NCBI GenBank assembly: GCA_020466095.1
Contig: CM035806.1
Span: 6,905,122 to 6,969,121, forward strand
Direction of reading: 5' to 3'
DNA length: 64,000 nt
From: Chlorops oryzae
Lineage: Eukaryota; Arthropoda; Insecta; Diptera; Chloropidae
The position numbers were made by a program, and so were the translations under genes. Positions 1-12,671 of the stretch are shown here, piece by piece (within the stretch, counting starts at the first letter, position 1; the number at the start of each line of letters is the position of its first letter). The notes under the pieces were generated by a model. It did no database searches and was not told the DNA's origin. It saw only the letters and a program-made list of their open reading frames with translations.

Positions 1-2050
1 GCAACAGCAACAGCAAACAGGTTGACCAAGCAAATTGCTCATAGATGCAAAGATTCGCGCCCGCTGACGCGCAAAATGAGATGGTGAAGAAAAAGAATAA
101 AAAAAAGTTAAGACGCAGCCAGATCCAGAGCCACAGCCACAGTCGCAGAGAGCTATGGCATCGAGCAACGGGCAACGAGCCCATTGAGCTTTGCATTAAA
201 TTGCCATAGAAACGTGCTAAGCGTTATATTAGATACGCACCTGACGAGTCGAGTCGTTCGAGTAAGGAAGAAGAAAGAATCAAGAGAATCGTCGCCCGTG
301 TTCGCTTCGATTGCTAATGTGTTTCTTTCTATAGCAACGTTTCTTTGCCAGTGCTACTAGTGCCTTCGGTGTTGCTCGAGAACCGTTGCACTTGTTCCAG
401 AATGTGTACAAGTATTTGGTCGTCATTTTCTCCATTCTACTTTTTTCGATGTTGTTGTTTTTTTTTGCTTAAATTTGTTTTTCTGGACTTGTTCTCTTCG
501 TAATTAGCGCTCAATTTTTTTTTTTTTTTTTTTTTTTGGTATCTGTCGCTGGCACTTGATGTCCGATGCAATGCAAAAGACAGCAACTTGTCCGTCTATC
601 ATCTTGTCTGACGGTGCGCACGTCCGTCCGTCCGTCCGGCCATCTATCTGTCCATCTGTTCGTATGTCAATTTAAAGATAGGACGATAGAGCGCTCGAGG
701 GCATGAAGGGGACGAGGAGTGTCAACAGCTCGCATCGTCGTAATTATTCGACTTCTCAATTAAAAAGGTCAATCGCAACAAAAAGTCAATCTTCGTAAAG
801 CGACTCCAAACACACAACAAGCAACAGTCAGCAACAGAAACGAAAAATACTACCAACAACAACAACGACGGCAACTCAACTCCAACTCATTCGTGCATGC
901 GCTCGTGTTCGTGAACTTAGAACTTCAATGGAACAACTAGCTGAATGCATGCAGTAGCGATATATAATACATTGTGGCATGTCTTTTTCCATATAATTTG
1001 ACCAAAAAAAAAAAAAAAAATTTGGAATTTTATAGCGTGATAAATGAATTTCGTAGAATTTTTGGAAACTCAATTCAGTTTTTCATACACATGCAAATGT
1101 CTCGATGGGCTCATGTACGTACGTACGTACATACGTATGTACACCCGGGTTAGATCATTCAAAATAATTTAAAACTCAGCTCGATTTTAAAGCATTTTCG
1201 GCAGTCACACCCGCAGATTTTATTCAGCTTCGCTGACTGCTTCTTCACCATACTAATGAGAAGTTTAAAAGGTTCGGACATGGGGCATAAATTGGTCGGG
1301 GGCCGGTGGCCGATGGCCGCTAGCCGGTAGCCGGTAGCTGGTGGTCGTTTTTAATTTATCAAATTATATTCGGAAAACACAAGCACTGTCAATTTGAATG
1401 CCCATCTCTAATGATAGAGCACGAGATGTGTCATGCATCCATGACATTGCGTAGGAAATGTTGCTACATATGTTGCTGCAACCGAACCGCACCGCACCGC
1501 ACCGTACCGCATTTGAAACAAGAGCTGATAATTCCCGAACAAGCAAAATTAATATTGGTCGCCGGACGTGCGTGATATATCAGATTGGATATGATGCATT
1601 TACAGGAGATTATGCCAAGAAGTGTGCTGGACTCTGTCGCGCTCTCCCTCTCTCACAGTCTCCCTGTGTTGAGCTTTCAACAACAACGGATAATAGAAGT
1701 GGTCGGCGTTTTTTTCGAACAACCTTTTCCAATGGACGGAAACTCTTTATGGAAATTACCTGTCGTAGAACAGAATAAACGGTCGAGTCGTTAAATATCA
1801 TTTGAATTTTCATCCAAGTCACGAATATTCCGATAAAGCCCTCTTGAGGCTCTCTAAAGGAAGTAATTCGAAGAAAATAAGAAGGCTTTTAGAACACTTT
1901 AGTTTGCCTCTGCCGAGCCGACCGATATTATTGGGGGGTACGAATGCTTTCGATAAGAGTTCCGAATCGTTTTCTCCACTCCAGTCCAGGGGATTCAGGT
2001 GTTAATACATGGAGGGCTAAAAAATTGTTCAGAAAATAATGGGTACCAAA
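1..2050. other. Non-coding region, no gene seen
   Basis: No reading frame here has coding character. The stretch holds short simple repeats: CAACAG-type runs at the very start, a run of 23 T at 515-537, a CGTC tetramer run near 618-640, a GTAC tetramer run at 1113-1132 and a CACCG run near 1488-1510. Composition alternates between CA-rich and T-rich blocks, as in large fly introns or 5' regions. I see no tRNA-like, transposon-terminal or convincing splice-flanked segment. Confidence 0.6.
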
Positions 2051-2070
2051 GTTAAAAAAAAAAATGTAGC

Positions 2071-2776
2071 TTTTTTGGACACAAAAGTACTTTCTTGTTG
2101 AAAAAAAGCCTTTTTGGACACAAAAGTACTTTCTTGTTGAAAAAAAGCCTTTTTGGACAAAAAAGTACTTTCTTGTTGAAAAAAAGCCTTTTTGGACACA
2201 AAAGTACTTTCTTGTTGAAAAAAAGCCTTTTTGGACACAAAAGTACTTTCTTGTTGAAAAAAAGCCTTTTTGGACACAAAAGTACTTTCTTGTTGAAAAA
2301 AAAGCCTTTTTGGACACAAAAGTACTTTCTTGTTGAAAAAAGCCTTTTTGGACACAAAAGTACTTTCTTGTTGAAAAAAAGCCTTTTTGGACACAAAAGT
2401 ACTTTCTTGTTGAAAAAAAGCCTTTTTGGACACAAAAGTACTTTCTTGTTGAAAAAAAGCCTTTTTGGACACAAAAGTACTTTCTTGTTGAAAAAAAGCC
2501 TTTTTGGACACAAAAGTACTTTCTTGTTGAAAAAAAGCCTTTTTGGACACAAAAGTACTTTCTTGTTGAAAAAAAGCCTTTTTGGACACAAAAGTACTTT
2601 CTTGTTGAAAAAAAGCCTTTTTGGACACAAAAGTACTTTCTTGTTGAAAAAAAGCCTTTTTGGACACAAAAGTACTTTCTTGTTGAAAAAAAGCCTTTTT
2701 GGACACAAAAGTACTTTCTTGTTGAAAAAAAGCCTTTTTGGACACAAAAGTACTTTCTTGTTGAAAAAAAGCCTTT
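2071..2776. repeat. 39-bp minisatellite, about 18 copies
   Basis: A unit of 39 bp, containing GGACACAAAAGTACTTTC followed by TTGTTGAAAAAAAGCC, repeats head to tail about 18 times with almost no divergence. One unit (about 2150-2165) reads GGACAAAAAAG in place of GGACACAAAAG. Around 2300-2340 one unit has an extra A in the A-run and the next has lost A residues. Because 39 is divisible by three and the unit lacks stops in several frames, it produces long apparent proteins on both strands. These are repeat artefacts. The near identity points to recent expansion or homogenisation. Confidence 0.95.
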
Positions 2777-4805
2777 TCTTATACCAACATTTCTTATAAT
2801 TATTTTCGTGATGGATTCGGTATCCCAAAAGCGAAAAAAGGACTATGGGTATGGGCTAAATAAAAGAGTCTACAAGCTCGCAAAATATGGTTCTTTGATA
2901 AAGCAACCAGGCAACAGTGGTGTGAGAAATTTGCCTACAAATGGGTAAAAGCGCAGCAATACGGGGCAGTATGGCAACAATCATAAGGAGTGACGCTTTA
3001 TATGACCTTATATCCCTAATTTGTAGAATTATCCTTGCAGAAATGGCATTCAATTGTCCTTAGAGCATAGTCGAATGACGTGTTGGCGTTCCGGCGGCGG
3101 CATATGGTTCATCCAAACCGCACATTTTAATGATTGGGCAAAATTTTCGAAAAATATAGAAAACACAAACCCTGATGGGCACGATAAATTCCCTATATTG
3201 GAATACAGTAGGGGTACTTCATGCTCCGAGCATGGGTATAATTAATGTTTTAAGCATATTCTCCAAGCACCACGGCCACCAGAGGGCTGTGCTTATCCTG
3301 AAACTAAACGAATCTAAATGATATTACGAACCTTTTGACAGAAAACTACCCTTCCACTATGACTACCTACTACCCATCTTAAAGGTAAATTTTTTTTATA
3401 AGGTTTGTGTTTTTTTTTTATTTATTTTTTTTTTTTTATTATTCTTCCCTTGCATATTCTTTTCTTGCCATCCATGCAAAGCTATCGCGTCTTTGAAAAA
3501 CCGAATTCGACTTTTTATTCACACTCGTCAGGCACCTGGCCAGGTTAGCCGCTGTACGCTGTACAAGCATTTGCATTGCAGTGGAGTCCACGGACTGCAT
3601 TAAGCCCATAAAAACATGACACAGTGACGTTCAGTTCCCATGGGCTTTTGCATAATGCCTCAAAGATATATAAAAAAAAAAAAAATATATATAAAAAATA
3701 AATAAATAAATACATAGATGCAAGCGGAGCAGTGGCAACGACACAAAAGGCAGATACACCTTAATTGAAGAAGCAACCTGCAGGAATAACGAAGCGAACG
3801 CAAGGCTCCGGCAAGAGCCTCGGTCTAAGCCAAGCAAGAATAACCGGCTGAGAACGAGAACGAGACCGAGACCGAGTGCGGTGGCATTGACGTTTGTTGC
3901 TCTCTTGTTGTTGTTGTTTTTGTTGCGTTTTGGCGCTGCAGAAAAAATTTGTGCACCTGCTCGAGTTTTTTAATGTCGTGGACTAAAGCAGACGTACAGA
4001 CGAGCTGACGTGCAGGCCAACAACAGTAAGAAGGAAGGAACGATCGGTCGGACGGACGGACGGCAACCGGACAGAGGTGAACTTGTTTCGGGATGACGAT
4101 GAAGCGTTGAGTTGGATGAGCAGTTCTGTTCTCGATACATACTACCCGTTCATTGATGTTTTCATTTAAGGCGTGCACAACAACTTGGGCACAATTCATG
4201 GCAACGATTTTCGAGTCGCACATTGCGCACTGCGCATGTGCAACTGACTTTTTTAGCCACGCCACAGACTCCATCGAAAGAGACGCAAGGAAGAGCTGCA
4301 TGATATTTTTGTGCCGTGATTTGGTGCAGGTTTTTTCTTCTACTTATTTTTTTTTTTAATTTTTTTTTCGATTTTTATTCATTTTTCTTTTTGATTTTTT
4401 TCTTCTTCTCCTGAATCCAGTTGGGCTTCTTGAGCTTGGCTTAAAGTCGTAAGTTAATATGACGCTGACGTTGATTGCTTCCTGTCTTGGTTTTGAGCAA
4501 GTCAGCAAGTCAGCGCGGCAGTCGTAAGTAACAACATGAAGCATATAAGGGACACAGTACCGAGAGTAATGTTTCATTAACACTTTTGCGATCCTTTTGC
4601 GAGACATTTTATATGTTAGCAGAAGCTTGCATTACAGGGCAAAAAAAAAAATTTAATGAGAAAAAAAAGGTCTCCACATTTCATGAATGAAATCATTCAA
4701 GATAGAAAGGTAGGATTTCTGTCGAAAGTCAGCTAAAGGAAGTCGTAAATTTTGATTTTTAAAGTGATGACTTTATCCTTATCCATCCATTCGCGCACAG
4801 TCACT
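2777..4805. other. Non-coding region, no gene seen
   Basis: This stretch has no supported gene. It has T-rich tracts (about 3388-3440, 4340-4395), an A/TA-rich patch at 3668-3715, a short GGAC tetramer run near 4050-4065 and CAG/GTT-rich sequence near 3900-3930. A 158-codon minus-strand frame at 3825-4301 has no recognisable domain and low-complexity composition, so it is not called. Confidence 0.5.
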
Positions 4806-4810
4806 ATCGA

Positions 4811-4834
4811 AGAAGAGAGAGAGAGAGAGAGAGG
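4811..4834. repeat. (GA)n microsatellite
   Basis: Short near-perfect GA dinucleotide run, bounded by AAGAAG on the left and GAAAAGG on the right. Confidence 0.9.
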
Positions 4835-5017
4835 AAAAGGAAAAATTCAAAGAAAGAAATCATACAAGTACACTGAGTTGAGATATTTCCGGTTCGTCGA
4901 ATGATGGGTGTTACGCTGTAATGAGTTTTCTAATAGAGCAAATACTCATAATTTCCAGCATGATTAGCACTTAAGCGTCATTTCGATTTGAGAGGCCAAG
5001 TCATTGGTGGACATGGG

Positions 5018-5110
5018 TATGTTGAATGTTGTATGTAGTATGTTGTATGTTGTGTGTAGTATGTTGTGTGTAGTATGTTGTGTGTAGTATGTTGTATGTT
5101 GTATGTAGTA
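5018..5110. repeat. TATGTTGT-type minisatellite
   Basis: Variants of GTATGTTG followed by TATGTA or TGTGTA repeat about eight times (period 7-14 bp). This is a simple-sequence array with no coding role. Confidence 0.8.
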
Positions 5111-6060
5111 CCTACTCGACAAGTTTTAAAGGAAGTGAAGATGTTCGTTCAAATGGCGAATTTTTTCATTCAATAATTAGAAGAAAGATAGAAGATAAGA
5201 AAATATATGTAGATGCTCTCTCGCTTGTGTCCGATACCCATTAACCCTTTAAGGGACGTAGTTTTATTTGAAGAATTGGTGTTTGAATGTACATATATGT
5301 ATGTACAATTGAAGTTTATGAATATCATTGAAAAATATCATGTTAAAAAAAAATATCTCCTATGAAGTCCTTAAAGGCTTGGAGGTATAGAATTTCCCCG
5401 CGCATGCTTGCATATTCATTACGTGCTATGTGGAGTTTTGTAGTTCGGGCAAACATTTAAAGTGTATCGTTTCAGTTGTTTGCCCCAAAAAAAAAAAAAA
5501 TAAAAAGGGGTTCAAAAGAGTTTAAATGACTATGAAAACGAATGCACTCAATATACGCTCAAGCTATGTATGTATGTATGTATAAACGAAGGCGATTGAA
5601 AGCTCGCAACCAATCAACCTGACTTCCCCTCGTGCAACTTTCAGTTCGCCAATTCTTCGCGTATCGCCAATTGTCAAAGCCTCAACTTTTTGACTACGAA
5701 ACTGTTTGCATCGTATTTGACCCAGTAGGAAATTTCACGCGGACATTCGCGATGACACATCCGCAAGAAAGAAAGAAGCCGCATCCCGACTACTTTTGTA
5801 AAGGAGTAATTTCTACACGAATGTCATTTAGCTTCACGTCGGACAAAATCATCGGCGCGGAGCGTGAAAGTCCACCGGACGCGCTCTGCATGACTTTGTC
5901 ATCCTAGAGGGTGCGATTGCGGCCAATAAAGCATTTGTGAGAGCTGCACACGTGCTCTTTGCTCTCCAAATGTATATATTTATGGAAATCATTTCATAGT
6001 CTCTTCGTTTCTTCTCTTTGTATATATCGAAAAATTTTTTGAAAACTTTTGTTTACAATT
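5111..6060. other. Non-coding region, no gene seen
   Basis: Contains a GTAT tetramer run at about 5564-5583 and a 91-codon frame at 5632-5907. The frame begins just after a TTTCAG that could be a splice acceptor, but its translation matches nothing I recognise and has no donor in a suitable phase, so it is not called as a gene. Confidence 0.45.
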
Positions 6061-6065
6061 ATTAT

Positions 6066-6142
6066 TTGCCTCAGCGAGGATTCGAATTCGCGATCTTCGG
6101 ACTAGAAGGTGAGCACGCTATCCACTACGCCAAATCGTGCTT
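6066..6142 (-). repeat. tRNA-derived (SINE-like) sequence
   Basis: Read on the minus strand, this segment has both internal RNA polymerase III promoter boxes of a tRNA gene. A box A, TGGCGTAGTGGA, lies at 6132-6121 and a box B, GAATTCGAATCC, at 6089-6078, about 32 bp apart. The T-arm stem is nearly complementary (GCGA with TCGC), but the loop is one base too long and the acceptor stem does not pair. It is therefore a tRNA-derived repeat or decayed tRNA pseudogene, not a functional tRNA. It sits directly beside a ~100-bp tandem repeat, and the same pairing recurs at 17.3-17.6 kb. Confidence 0.55.
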
Positions 6143-6224
6143 TAACTCAATTGAAGCTAAAACCTTATTTAAATTTAAGTAGCCAATGAGGTTGAAGCAC
6201 TTGAACAGCATCCAAGGTGTATGG

Positions 6225-6608
6225 TGTCATGCGTGACAATGTCATCTATAGTCACCGATGAAATCACTGATGACTTTGTCTTGCAGGAGATATATGCCTT
6301 CTACTATGACATTGTCATTCAAGGAGTCATGCGTGACAATGTCATCTATAGTCACCGATGAAATCACTGATGATTGTCTTGCAGGAGATATATGCCTTCT
6401 ACTATGACATTGTCATTCAAGGAGTCATGCGTGACAATGTCATCTATAGTCACCGATGAAATCACTGATGACTTTGTCTTGCAGGAGATATATGCCTTCT
6501 ACGAAGGTGACATTGTCATTCAAGGAGTCATGCGTGACAATGTCACCAATAGTTCTCGCGCTGAAATCACTGATGACATTATCCAGCAGGAAATATATTT
6601 GCCTGTTG
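6225..6608 (-). repeat. ~100-bp tandem repeat beside tRNA-like sequence
   Basis: About four units of 98-101 bp. The landmark CATGCGTGACAATGTCA recurs at about 6228, 6328, 6426 and 6527. Each unit also carries GAAATCACTGATGA and GCAGGAGATATATGCC. The last unit is diverged. A copy in the opposite orientation lies at 17.3 kb, again next to a tRNA-like segment, so satellite and tRNA-like head seem to be parts of one element. The strand given is that of the linked tRNA-like part. Confidence 0.85.
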
Positions 6609-9600
6609 GGCTTGCATCGTATATGAGTCTTTATTGTATGGATGTATGTGTATGTGCGCTGTGGTGTTTCGTATGTTTTATGTTGTAGGTCGGTAGGTAG
6701 GTACATGCGTTGCTTGGCATTATTTTTTCAATTTTTTCAATTTTTTTCAATTTTTTTCTCCTTTTGCTGCCTTCCGTTGCTGCTCATTCATTTGGGCCAT
6801 TACTTTGGCTTCTTTGGCTACTTCGTTGGTGTTTTTTTTTTTTTTTTGGATTTTATGGTTGTTGTTGCTGTGAAATTTTTATGCTTTTCACAAACAGGAA
6901 AAGTCACTTTGTTTGGCAAATTTTCATAAAATTGCTATGTTTGCGTTATTGTTGGCTTTTGAGGTATTTTGTTTTGTTTTTTTTTTTTTTTAGCTCTTGC
7001 CGAAACAATTTCAGCTTCTGCTGTTGGCCTTTATACTTTAAAATATTAAAAACGGAAATGTGTATTTTGCTCAGAAAAAAAAACCAAAAAAAAAAAAAAC
7101 AACATCTACCAAGATAGGTACTTATAATAAAAGGGGAGAAGAGAAAAAAGAAAACGTATCAACGAGACGTGCAACTTTTTTGTGTGTTAAATCACAGCTT
7201 TCTTCGTCTCTTCCCTTTATTTATTTATTTAGTTTTTTTTTTTTTTTTGAGACCCTTTTAATCCATCATGAGAACGGATTTGTTTGTGAGTGTGTGTGTG
7301 TGTGCTTTTTCCTGTCATTCGAGGTATTAAGACCGTAACTCCGGCGTCGTTGTGGAGTTAAGTTCGAAATCAGTTAATCTAGCTAAGCTACTTGCATTAA
7401 GTTAGTTTCGGTCTGTTCTTGTAAATCTTCTGCGCGTTCGTGTCTCGCTAGACGTACCTTATTTATTTCTTTTTGTTATTTTTCATTTTTATTTATTTAT
7501 TTTTTTTTTTTATTATTTTTTTGTCATTGTTAATTTGTGGACTTTACGGCGATTTAAGCCGGGTAAGCTTTTTTGCTTAGCACAGCCTATCTCTATATGG
7601 ACTTCAGTTCTTAGTAGCAGGAAGCTTCACCGAGCTTGGACTTAAGCGCAATAAAGCTCTGCGAAATGGTTCTAATTGCCACTTACTCTAAATTAAATGC
7701 GATATAAATGTTGCGAAGGCAAAAATAAACCAAAAACAAAAAAAAAAAAAAAGGTAAAAAGAAAACATTATTATAAGTATACAACCTATGCGCGCTCTTC
7801 CCATTCAAGAATGGAATGATTAATTTGAATTATGGGCTATTTTAAAACTCTAACGGTCTAACTTGCAACTTGGCTTTAAGTAATAAATAACTTCAAACAA
7901 AACAACAACAACAACACCAAAAAGAATAATGAAAAGAAAAAATATAAAAAGAAACCAAACGAAATTTTGTTTAGTTTGATAAAATGGGTCAAGCGTATAA
8001 ATGCCTAGACTATGATAGCTGTAAAATAAAAAAATCTTAAGAAAAAAACAAAATTTTTTTGTTCAATTAGGCAATGTGGAGATGATCTTAGGGCTTAAGG
8101 AAAGGTTACAAAATCGTTTTAATGTACTTAATTATCTAGGGAATTTCCGGATAATGCATTTTTCGGATTATATATATTTTTTTTTTTTGGGCGAGACGGT
8201 GAAATTTTGTAGCGTACCATCAATTGAAACAAAGAGGTTCCGGTAAATAATTTCCGGATAAATTTTCGGATAAAAATGGATAACGGATAAAATCGGATAA
8301 CGGATAAAAATTTATCCGAACATCACTTATTCAGGCGAAAACCTGAAAAATAAATTCTCGCATGAAATTATAAAAAATCTGACCATTTTGAATGCATAAT
8401 TAAAATAATGTCTGTAATAAATCGATTCAATTATCTTTAAAGATGTCAAAGACAATTTCAGAAATTGCTTTTCCTCCCACTATTGGCTTCAGATGTACAC
8501 GATGACTGTGAAAAAAAAAAACAAACGTTACCGCAAATCAGAGAATTTCCCATATTTTGACACGAAAACCAACCCACCACATAACGTCAATATTGCCAGA
8601 TACCAGATATGTAGTTACCGGACATCCGACACATCCCTAACTTCTTTTTTTTTTCTATGAGAAAACCGCAAATCTTCGTATTTAATCATCTTCAAAACCG
8701 ACATCCCGCTGAGCTTGATTAGTCAAGTCAATTGCATTCGCACAATTGAGCAGGAGGAAAATATGGCACCCTTCAAAGTGAATTGCGTTAAGAAAATATG
8801 TATGTATGTAATTCCAAAACTAAAAGAGAAATTTTTTTTAATAAAGGTTGGAATTGTGGATTTTTTATCCAGATTTCCTTTGTTAATTGAGATAAAAAAA
8901 AAAAAAGAAAGGGCAAAATCTAATTCGAATTACACGATTAATGTTGACAATTGACTATCAACGCGACTCTTTTGATTATCATTTGAACGGCTTGGAGATT
9001 TAATTTAATCCATTAGCACCTATTATTTTTGAAGTCGAAAGACAGTAGAAAATAACCTCGAAAGCTCAGACAAACACGTCAATTCGGACACCCAACGTCT
9101 TACGTATTCTGATAATTGTATTATCCAGAACACTCTAGCGTTATCCGGAACACGGAAGATTTTTCTCAAAGGATAGCCGATAGTAAAAAATCTAAATATT
9201 CAGTGTCTGGCTTGATTCATTTCAAAACCATCGATGCAGTTGAATTCCTCCCAATTGGAAACTGAACTCTATAATAGAACTCTTCTTATACTCTAATTCC
9301 AATTACTATGGATAACAACGCTGAATGGAAGGCTTTAAAATTCTTTTTTTTTTTTTGAGGGATAAATCAACAGTTCGACTCAAAAGGATACCCCCAACAA
9401 AGAATCTAACGAAAGAGCAGAGAGAAAAGGCTTGAAACAGATGCCCCAAATTGAAAGACTACGAAAAAATTCTATCGTGAGAAGATGGGAGCTGAAACTG
9501 TAAGAAGAAGAAGACCAAGAAGAGGAAGGAAAACGAATGAAACGAATGAAACGAACGAAACGGTAGTCAAGAAGTTATTCCCTTTTGTTGAGTGTAGAAG

Positions 9601-10111
9601 TGTTGCTAAAATTTCTATTGTTCAAGTCCCACAAATGTTGTGACAGGATTAAAATATTTTCCGCCTTAAGTGCCGTGCCTGCTCTTTCACAATTTCCATA
9701 AGGGTCGGGTGGGGGGTTCGGTTCATATCATGATCATCATGTGTAATTTATACAAATTTTTTAAGTAAATATTTTGTCTCCTCTTTTGTTCTTATTTTGA
9801 TTTTATTTGTTTTTTTATTTTTTTTTTTTATTACTATGAGTAAACAATCCCACACAGATTAACGACTTATTTTATTTAACTTTCTTCAACTTTCTTTAAC
9901 TTTCAACTCTTTATTTCTCGAAAATGTACACGATGAAATTTGTAAAGCAAAAGCGACGGGAACACGAAATCATTTCAATTGCTCTGTATGCACAAGCACA
10001 GCAAATGTTTTAATTGCGACGCATCGTGTACAGAGAAGGGAGCACATACCAGCATTAAAGAAATGCAAACAAAAGTGCACACCAAGCCACCACCAAAGGC
10101 TGCAAGACTCA
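6609..10111. other. Non-coding region with T-runs and GGATAA motifs
   Basis: No gene is supported. The stretch contains many T runs (for example about 6832-6847, 6978-6992, 7228-7248), a GT run near 7285-7303 and an A/T-rich block at 7480-7520. Around 8145-8330 and 9115-9155 there are repeated TTATCCGGA/GGATAACGGATAA motifs. They resemble those in the tandem repeat at 58.6-59.0 kb and may be remains of the same repeat family. Confidence 0.5.
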
Positions 10112-10114
10112 CAC

Positions 10115-10176
10115 ACGACGACGACGATGAGGACGATGAGGACGATGAGGACGATGACGATGAGGACGATGAGGGT
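10115..10176. repeat. GACGATGAG microsatellite
   Basis: A trinucleotide-based 9-bp repeat (GACGATGAG and variants, about six units). Read forward it would encode Asp/Glu runs, and read in reverse Ser runs. The surrounding frames have no other protein-like features. Confidence 0.85.
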
Positions 10177-12665
10177 GGTGGGGGTGGGTGAGCGAGAGGG
10201 CGACAGAAACGGGGGACGGAGGGGAAGAAGACGCGCACCAGTAAACTGAAGCCAACTCATCACCCCCCATGTCTATACTCTGGTAGCCAGCATCCTTTAT
10301 CCTGTCTCTTGCCTCCTGCGTCCTGCTGCATCCCTTGACATGCCGTGAAATCCAATCCGAATTCTTTTGAATGGTGCACGAAGGGAAGTGGTGCGGCGGC
10401 GTGGTGGCGGGGTGGCGAGGTGGCGGCGGGCCTTGTGGATGGAAAGTGACGCGCAAATTTTTGAGTTACTCCAGCACACTTGAAATTTTCATACGTTCGT
10501 CGTTGTTGTCGCATCGATTTTTAGAAGAAGAAAAACGAAAAAAAAAAAATTAACAAGCAAAGATCCTAATATTCGCACACTAAAAGATCACATGAAGTTG
10601 TTGTTCTCCCCCCCCCCCCCTCGATATGTCCCGCTAAATTTATTGTGGACATAAGTATGAACACCGCAGGCGAGTCTTGAAAATGTCATGAACTTTTCAC
10701 AGATTCAGACGCAAAAGCACAGAGCCTCTAAAAGTCGGCTTCGGCTTTGGATTCGGATTCGGAGTCGCTGTCTTTGGGATCGCATTTAAAAAAATTTGTT
10801 GTTTTTGTATTTTATTTATTTTTGTTTTTGGATAGACAGGTACACAGCATGAAGCGAGCAAATGAACCTTCTACTTAGTAACGGTGTGATTACCTAACAA
10901 TGGTGCAGTCCACAACTGGCAGCGCCACTTCGACTTGAACGTAAATGAAGAAGCCTCAATCGGCAAGATACAATGGAGTCGTGTCTGCATCTGCAGTGCA
11001 GGAAGGCTCTGCAAATTAACTCCGCGATATCGTAAGAGCTATTTTCGAGACTCGCTGCCGTCTGTCGAATTTTTTTCGATTTTTTATTTGATTTCTTTTT
11101 TTTTTTTTTGTTTTTTTATTTTTTTTATTTTTTTTTTTTTTTTGTCAGTCAGTCTTCTGCCTGTCTGTCGGTTCGTTAAGCTGAAGTTTATGCTATCTGT
11201 CGCGCAGTATCTTTGCAAATTTTTTGGCGCACTAAAATACTTACACACAAGAGCCGCAAATGTCAAAGTTATCCAAAATCGCTGTTGTTGCAGCTGCTGC
11301 AGCGACATGTTGCAATAGATTTTTGTTATTGTTTTTCCCAGTTTTCAAATGAATTTGTCGTTACGTTGTTTATGCAATTTGCTTCTATCTTTTTTTTAAT
11401 ATTTGTTTTTTTTTTTTTTTTTTTTTTTTTTTTGTAAAAGAATTCACTGCAGTTCAATGGGAATTTATTTGCTCACATCTCATTGGACACAAAAGATTTC
11501 CCGATTTTTCATACTCGAAAAATTTCGATTAAAAAAGATCCATAATTTCAAAAATCTAATTTGTTTTTTAAATTAAATTAAAATAGTTTTTTTTTCTTCT
11601 TCTTTTCTTTTTTTCTTGTTTGTTTTCGTTTCAGTTCCAGTGAAAAATGTCTTCGAGTCTTGCCGACACTAAGCGCAATCACTTTCACGTCGTTCAAAAC
11701 TCATCCATAGCCAAGATTCAACTGAGCTCTGAGGAATCTTGAGTCGCATTGAACAGAACTGCGACCGAACTTAAACCGCGCCCGCGTACTTCAATATGGA
11801 GTTGGAGTTGGTTGCTTTGGCGGAGTTTGGTTTGGGATGTCCGAAGAGCCACAAGCAGCAATCGAAATCGAGGTTTCTCGTTTTTCTTCTCAAAGCGTGA
11901 ATCAAACCACACCGTCGGAATGTTGTTACAAGACTGACTTAGAACTCTGCGCCGAAAACCCGGTTTGAAATCAATCGGCCAACCGCAATGCAGCAGCAGC
12001 AGCAGCAATAGCAATAGCAACATCAGCTCGTTCGGCAACATGAAGCTAGACAACTTGCAATCGCAGCACTTTGAACATTCGAATTCTTTTTCGAAATGTC
12101 TAACAGAGTTATTGCGGGCGATTAACAGAATGTTATGCGTAACAGGAGCGTTTGACAGAATTTTTCTCTTTCGAAGAAGTTTTTGCTGAATATGTTAGCG
12201 TCTTCGAAGATTCAGTTAAAACAAGTTGCAGCAGACAAGTTGCACGTTGCACAGCTAGGAGTCAAAATGTTGCGGAACGCGCAAACCATGTGTGGGAATT
12301 TTTTTTTGCTTCTCTTTTAAATAACAAAGCGACGATAAGAATCTCGGGGCAAAAAAGCGTAACATAGAAAATCCAAAAAAAAAAAAAAAAATTTTTTTTT
12401 CTTTTATTTTAAATTAGACTCCGCATATAACGACGATCAAGGGACCAGCGACGACAGTGTGTCGTACTAATCGGACGAAATACAAAACGCTCGAATAGGG
12501 CTTTGTAGTAGGCATCTCTCACTATGAAGACCTGAGTCGACACAACACAATATAAACGGACTCGACTGTAATTTATTCAGACTTCTTTAAGTCGTTAGAT
12601 ACATTTAGGTGACTCAGTTACGCAACGTGTGAAAATATGAGTATAACCATATTTCGGCTAGATTT
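10177..12665. other. Non-coding region, possible transcribed exon near 11.6-12.2 kb
   Basis: Mostly unremarkable sequence with C, T and A runs (C-run at about 10608-10620, T-run at 11404-11433). At 11605-11634 a long pyrimidine tract ends in TTTCGTTTCAG, a good splice-acceptor match. It is followed 13 bp later by an ATG in a favourable context (AAAAATG) that opens only 31 codons. A CAG-repeat-bearing frame follows at 11965-12189. This could be an untranslated or alternative 5' exon of the large gene spanning the window, but no donor or homology confirms it. Confidence 0.3.
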
Positions 12666-12671
12666 TAAACA

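Noticed and set aside
2029..2828. Long frames of 230-258 codons with a 13-residue repeat on both strands
   Set aside because: They are translations of the 39-bp minisatellite in frames lacking stops; identical repetition on both strands shows they are not genes.
2820..3300. Possible remnant of a transposase or viral gene
   Set aside because: Short frames separated by stops with no motif I could match; left as non-coding.
3825..4301. 158-codon minus-strand frame
   Set aside because: Mixed low-complexity composition, no domain, no splice or promoter context.
5632..5907. 91-codon frame after a TTTCAG, possible exon
   Set aside because: No recognisable protein similarity, no donor in phase and no conserved context; could not be supported.
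6066..6142. Functional tRNA gene
   Set aside because: Both promoter boxes are present, but the acceptor stem does not pair, the T-loop has an extra base and the anticodon arm is poor.
6374..6706. 104- and 88-codon frames over the 100-bp repeat
   Set aside because: They follow the tandem repeat, and the repeat unit also occurs inverted without an open frame at 17.3 kb.
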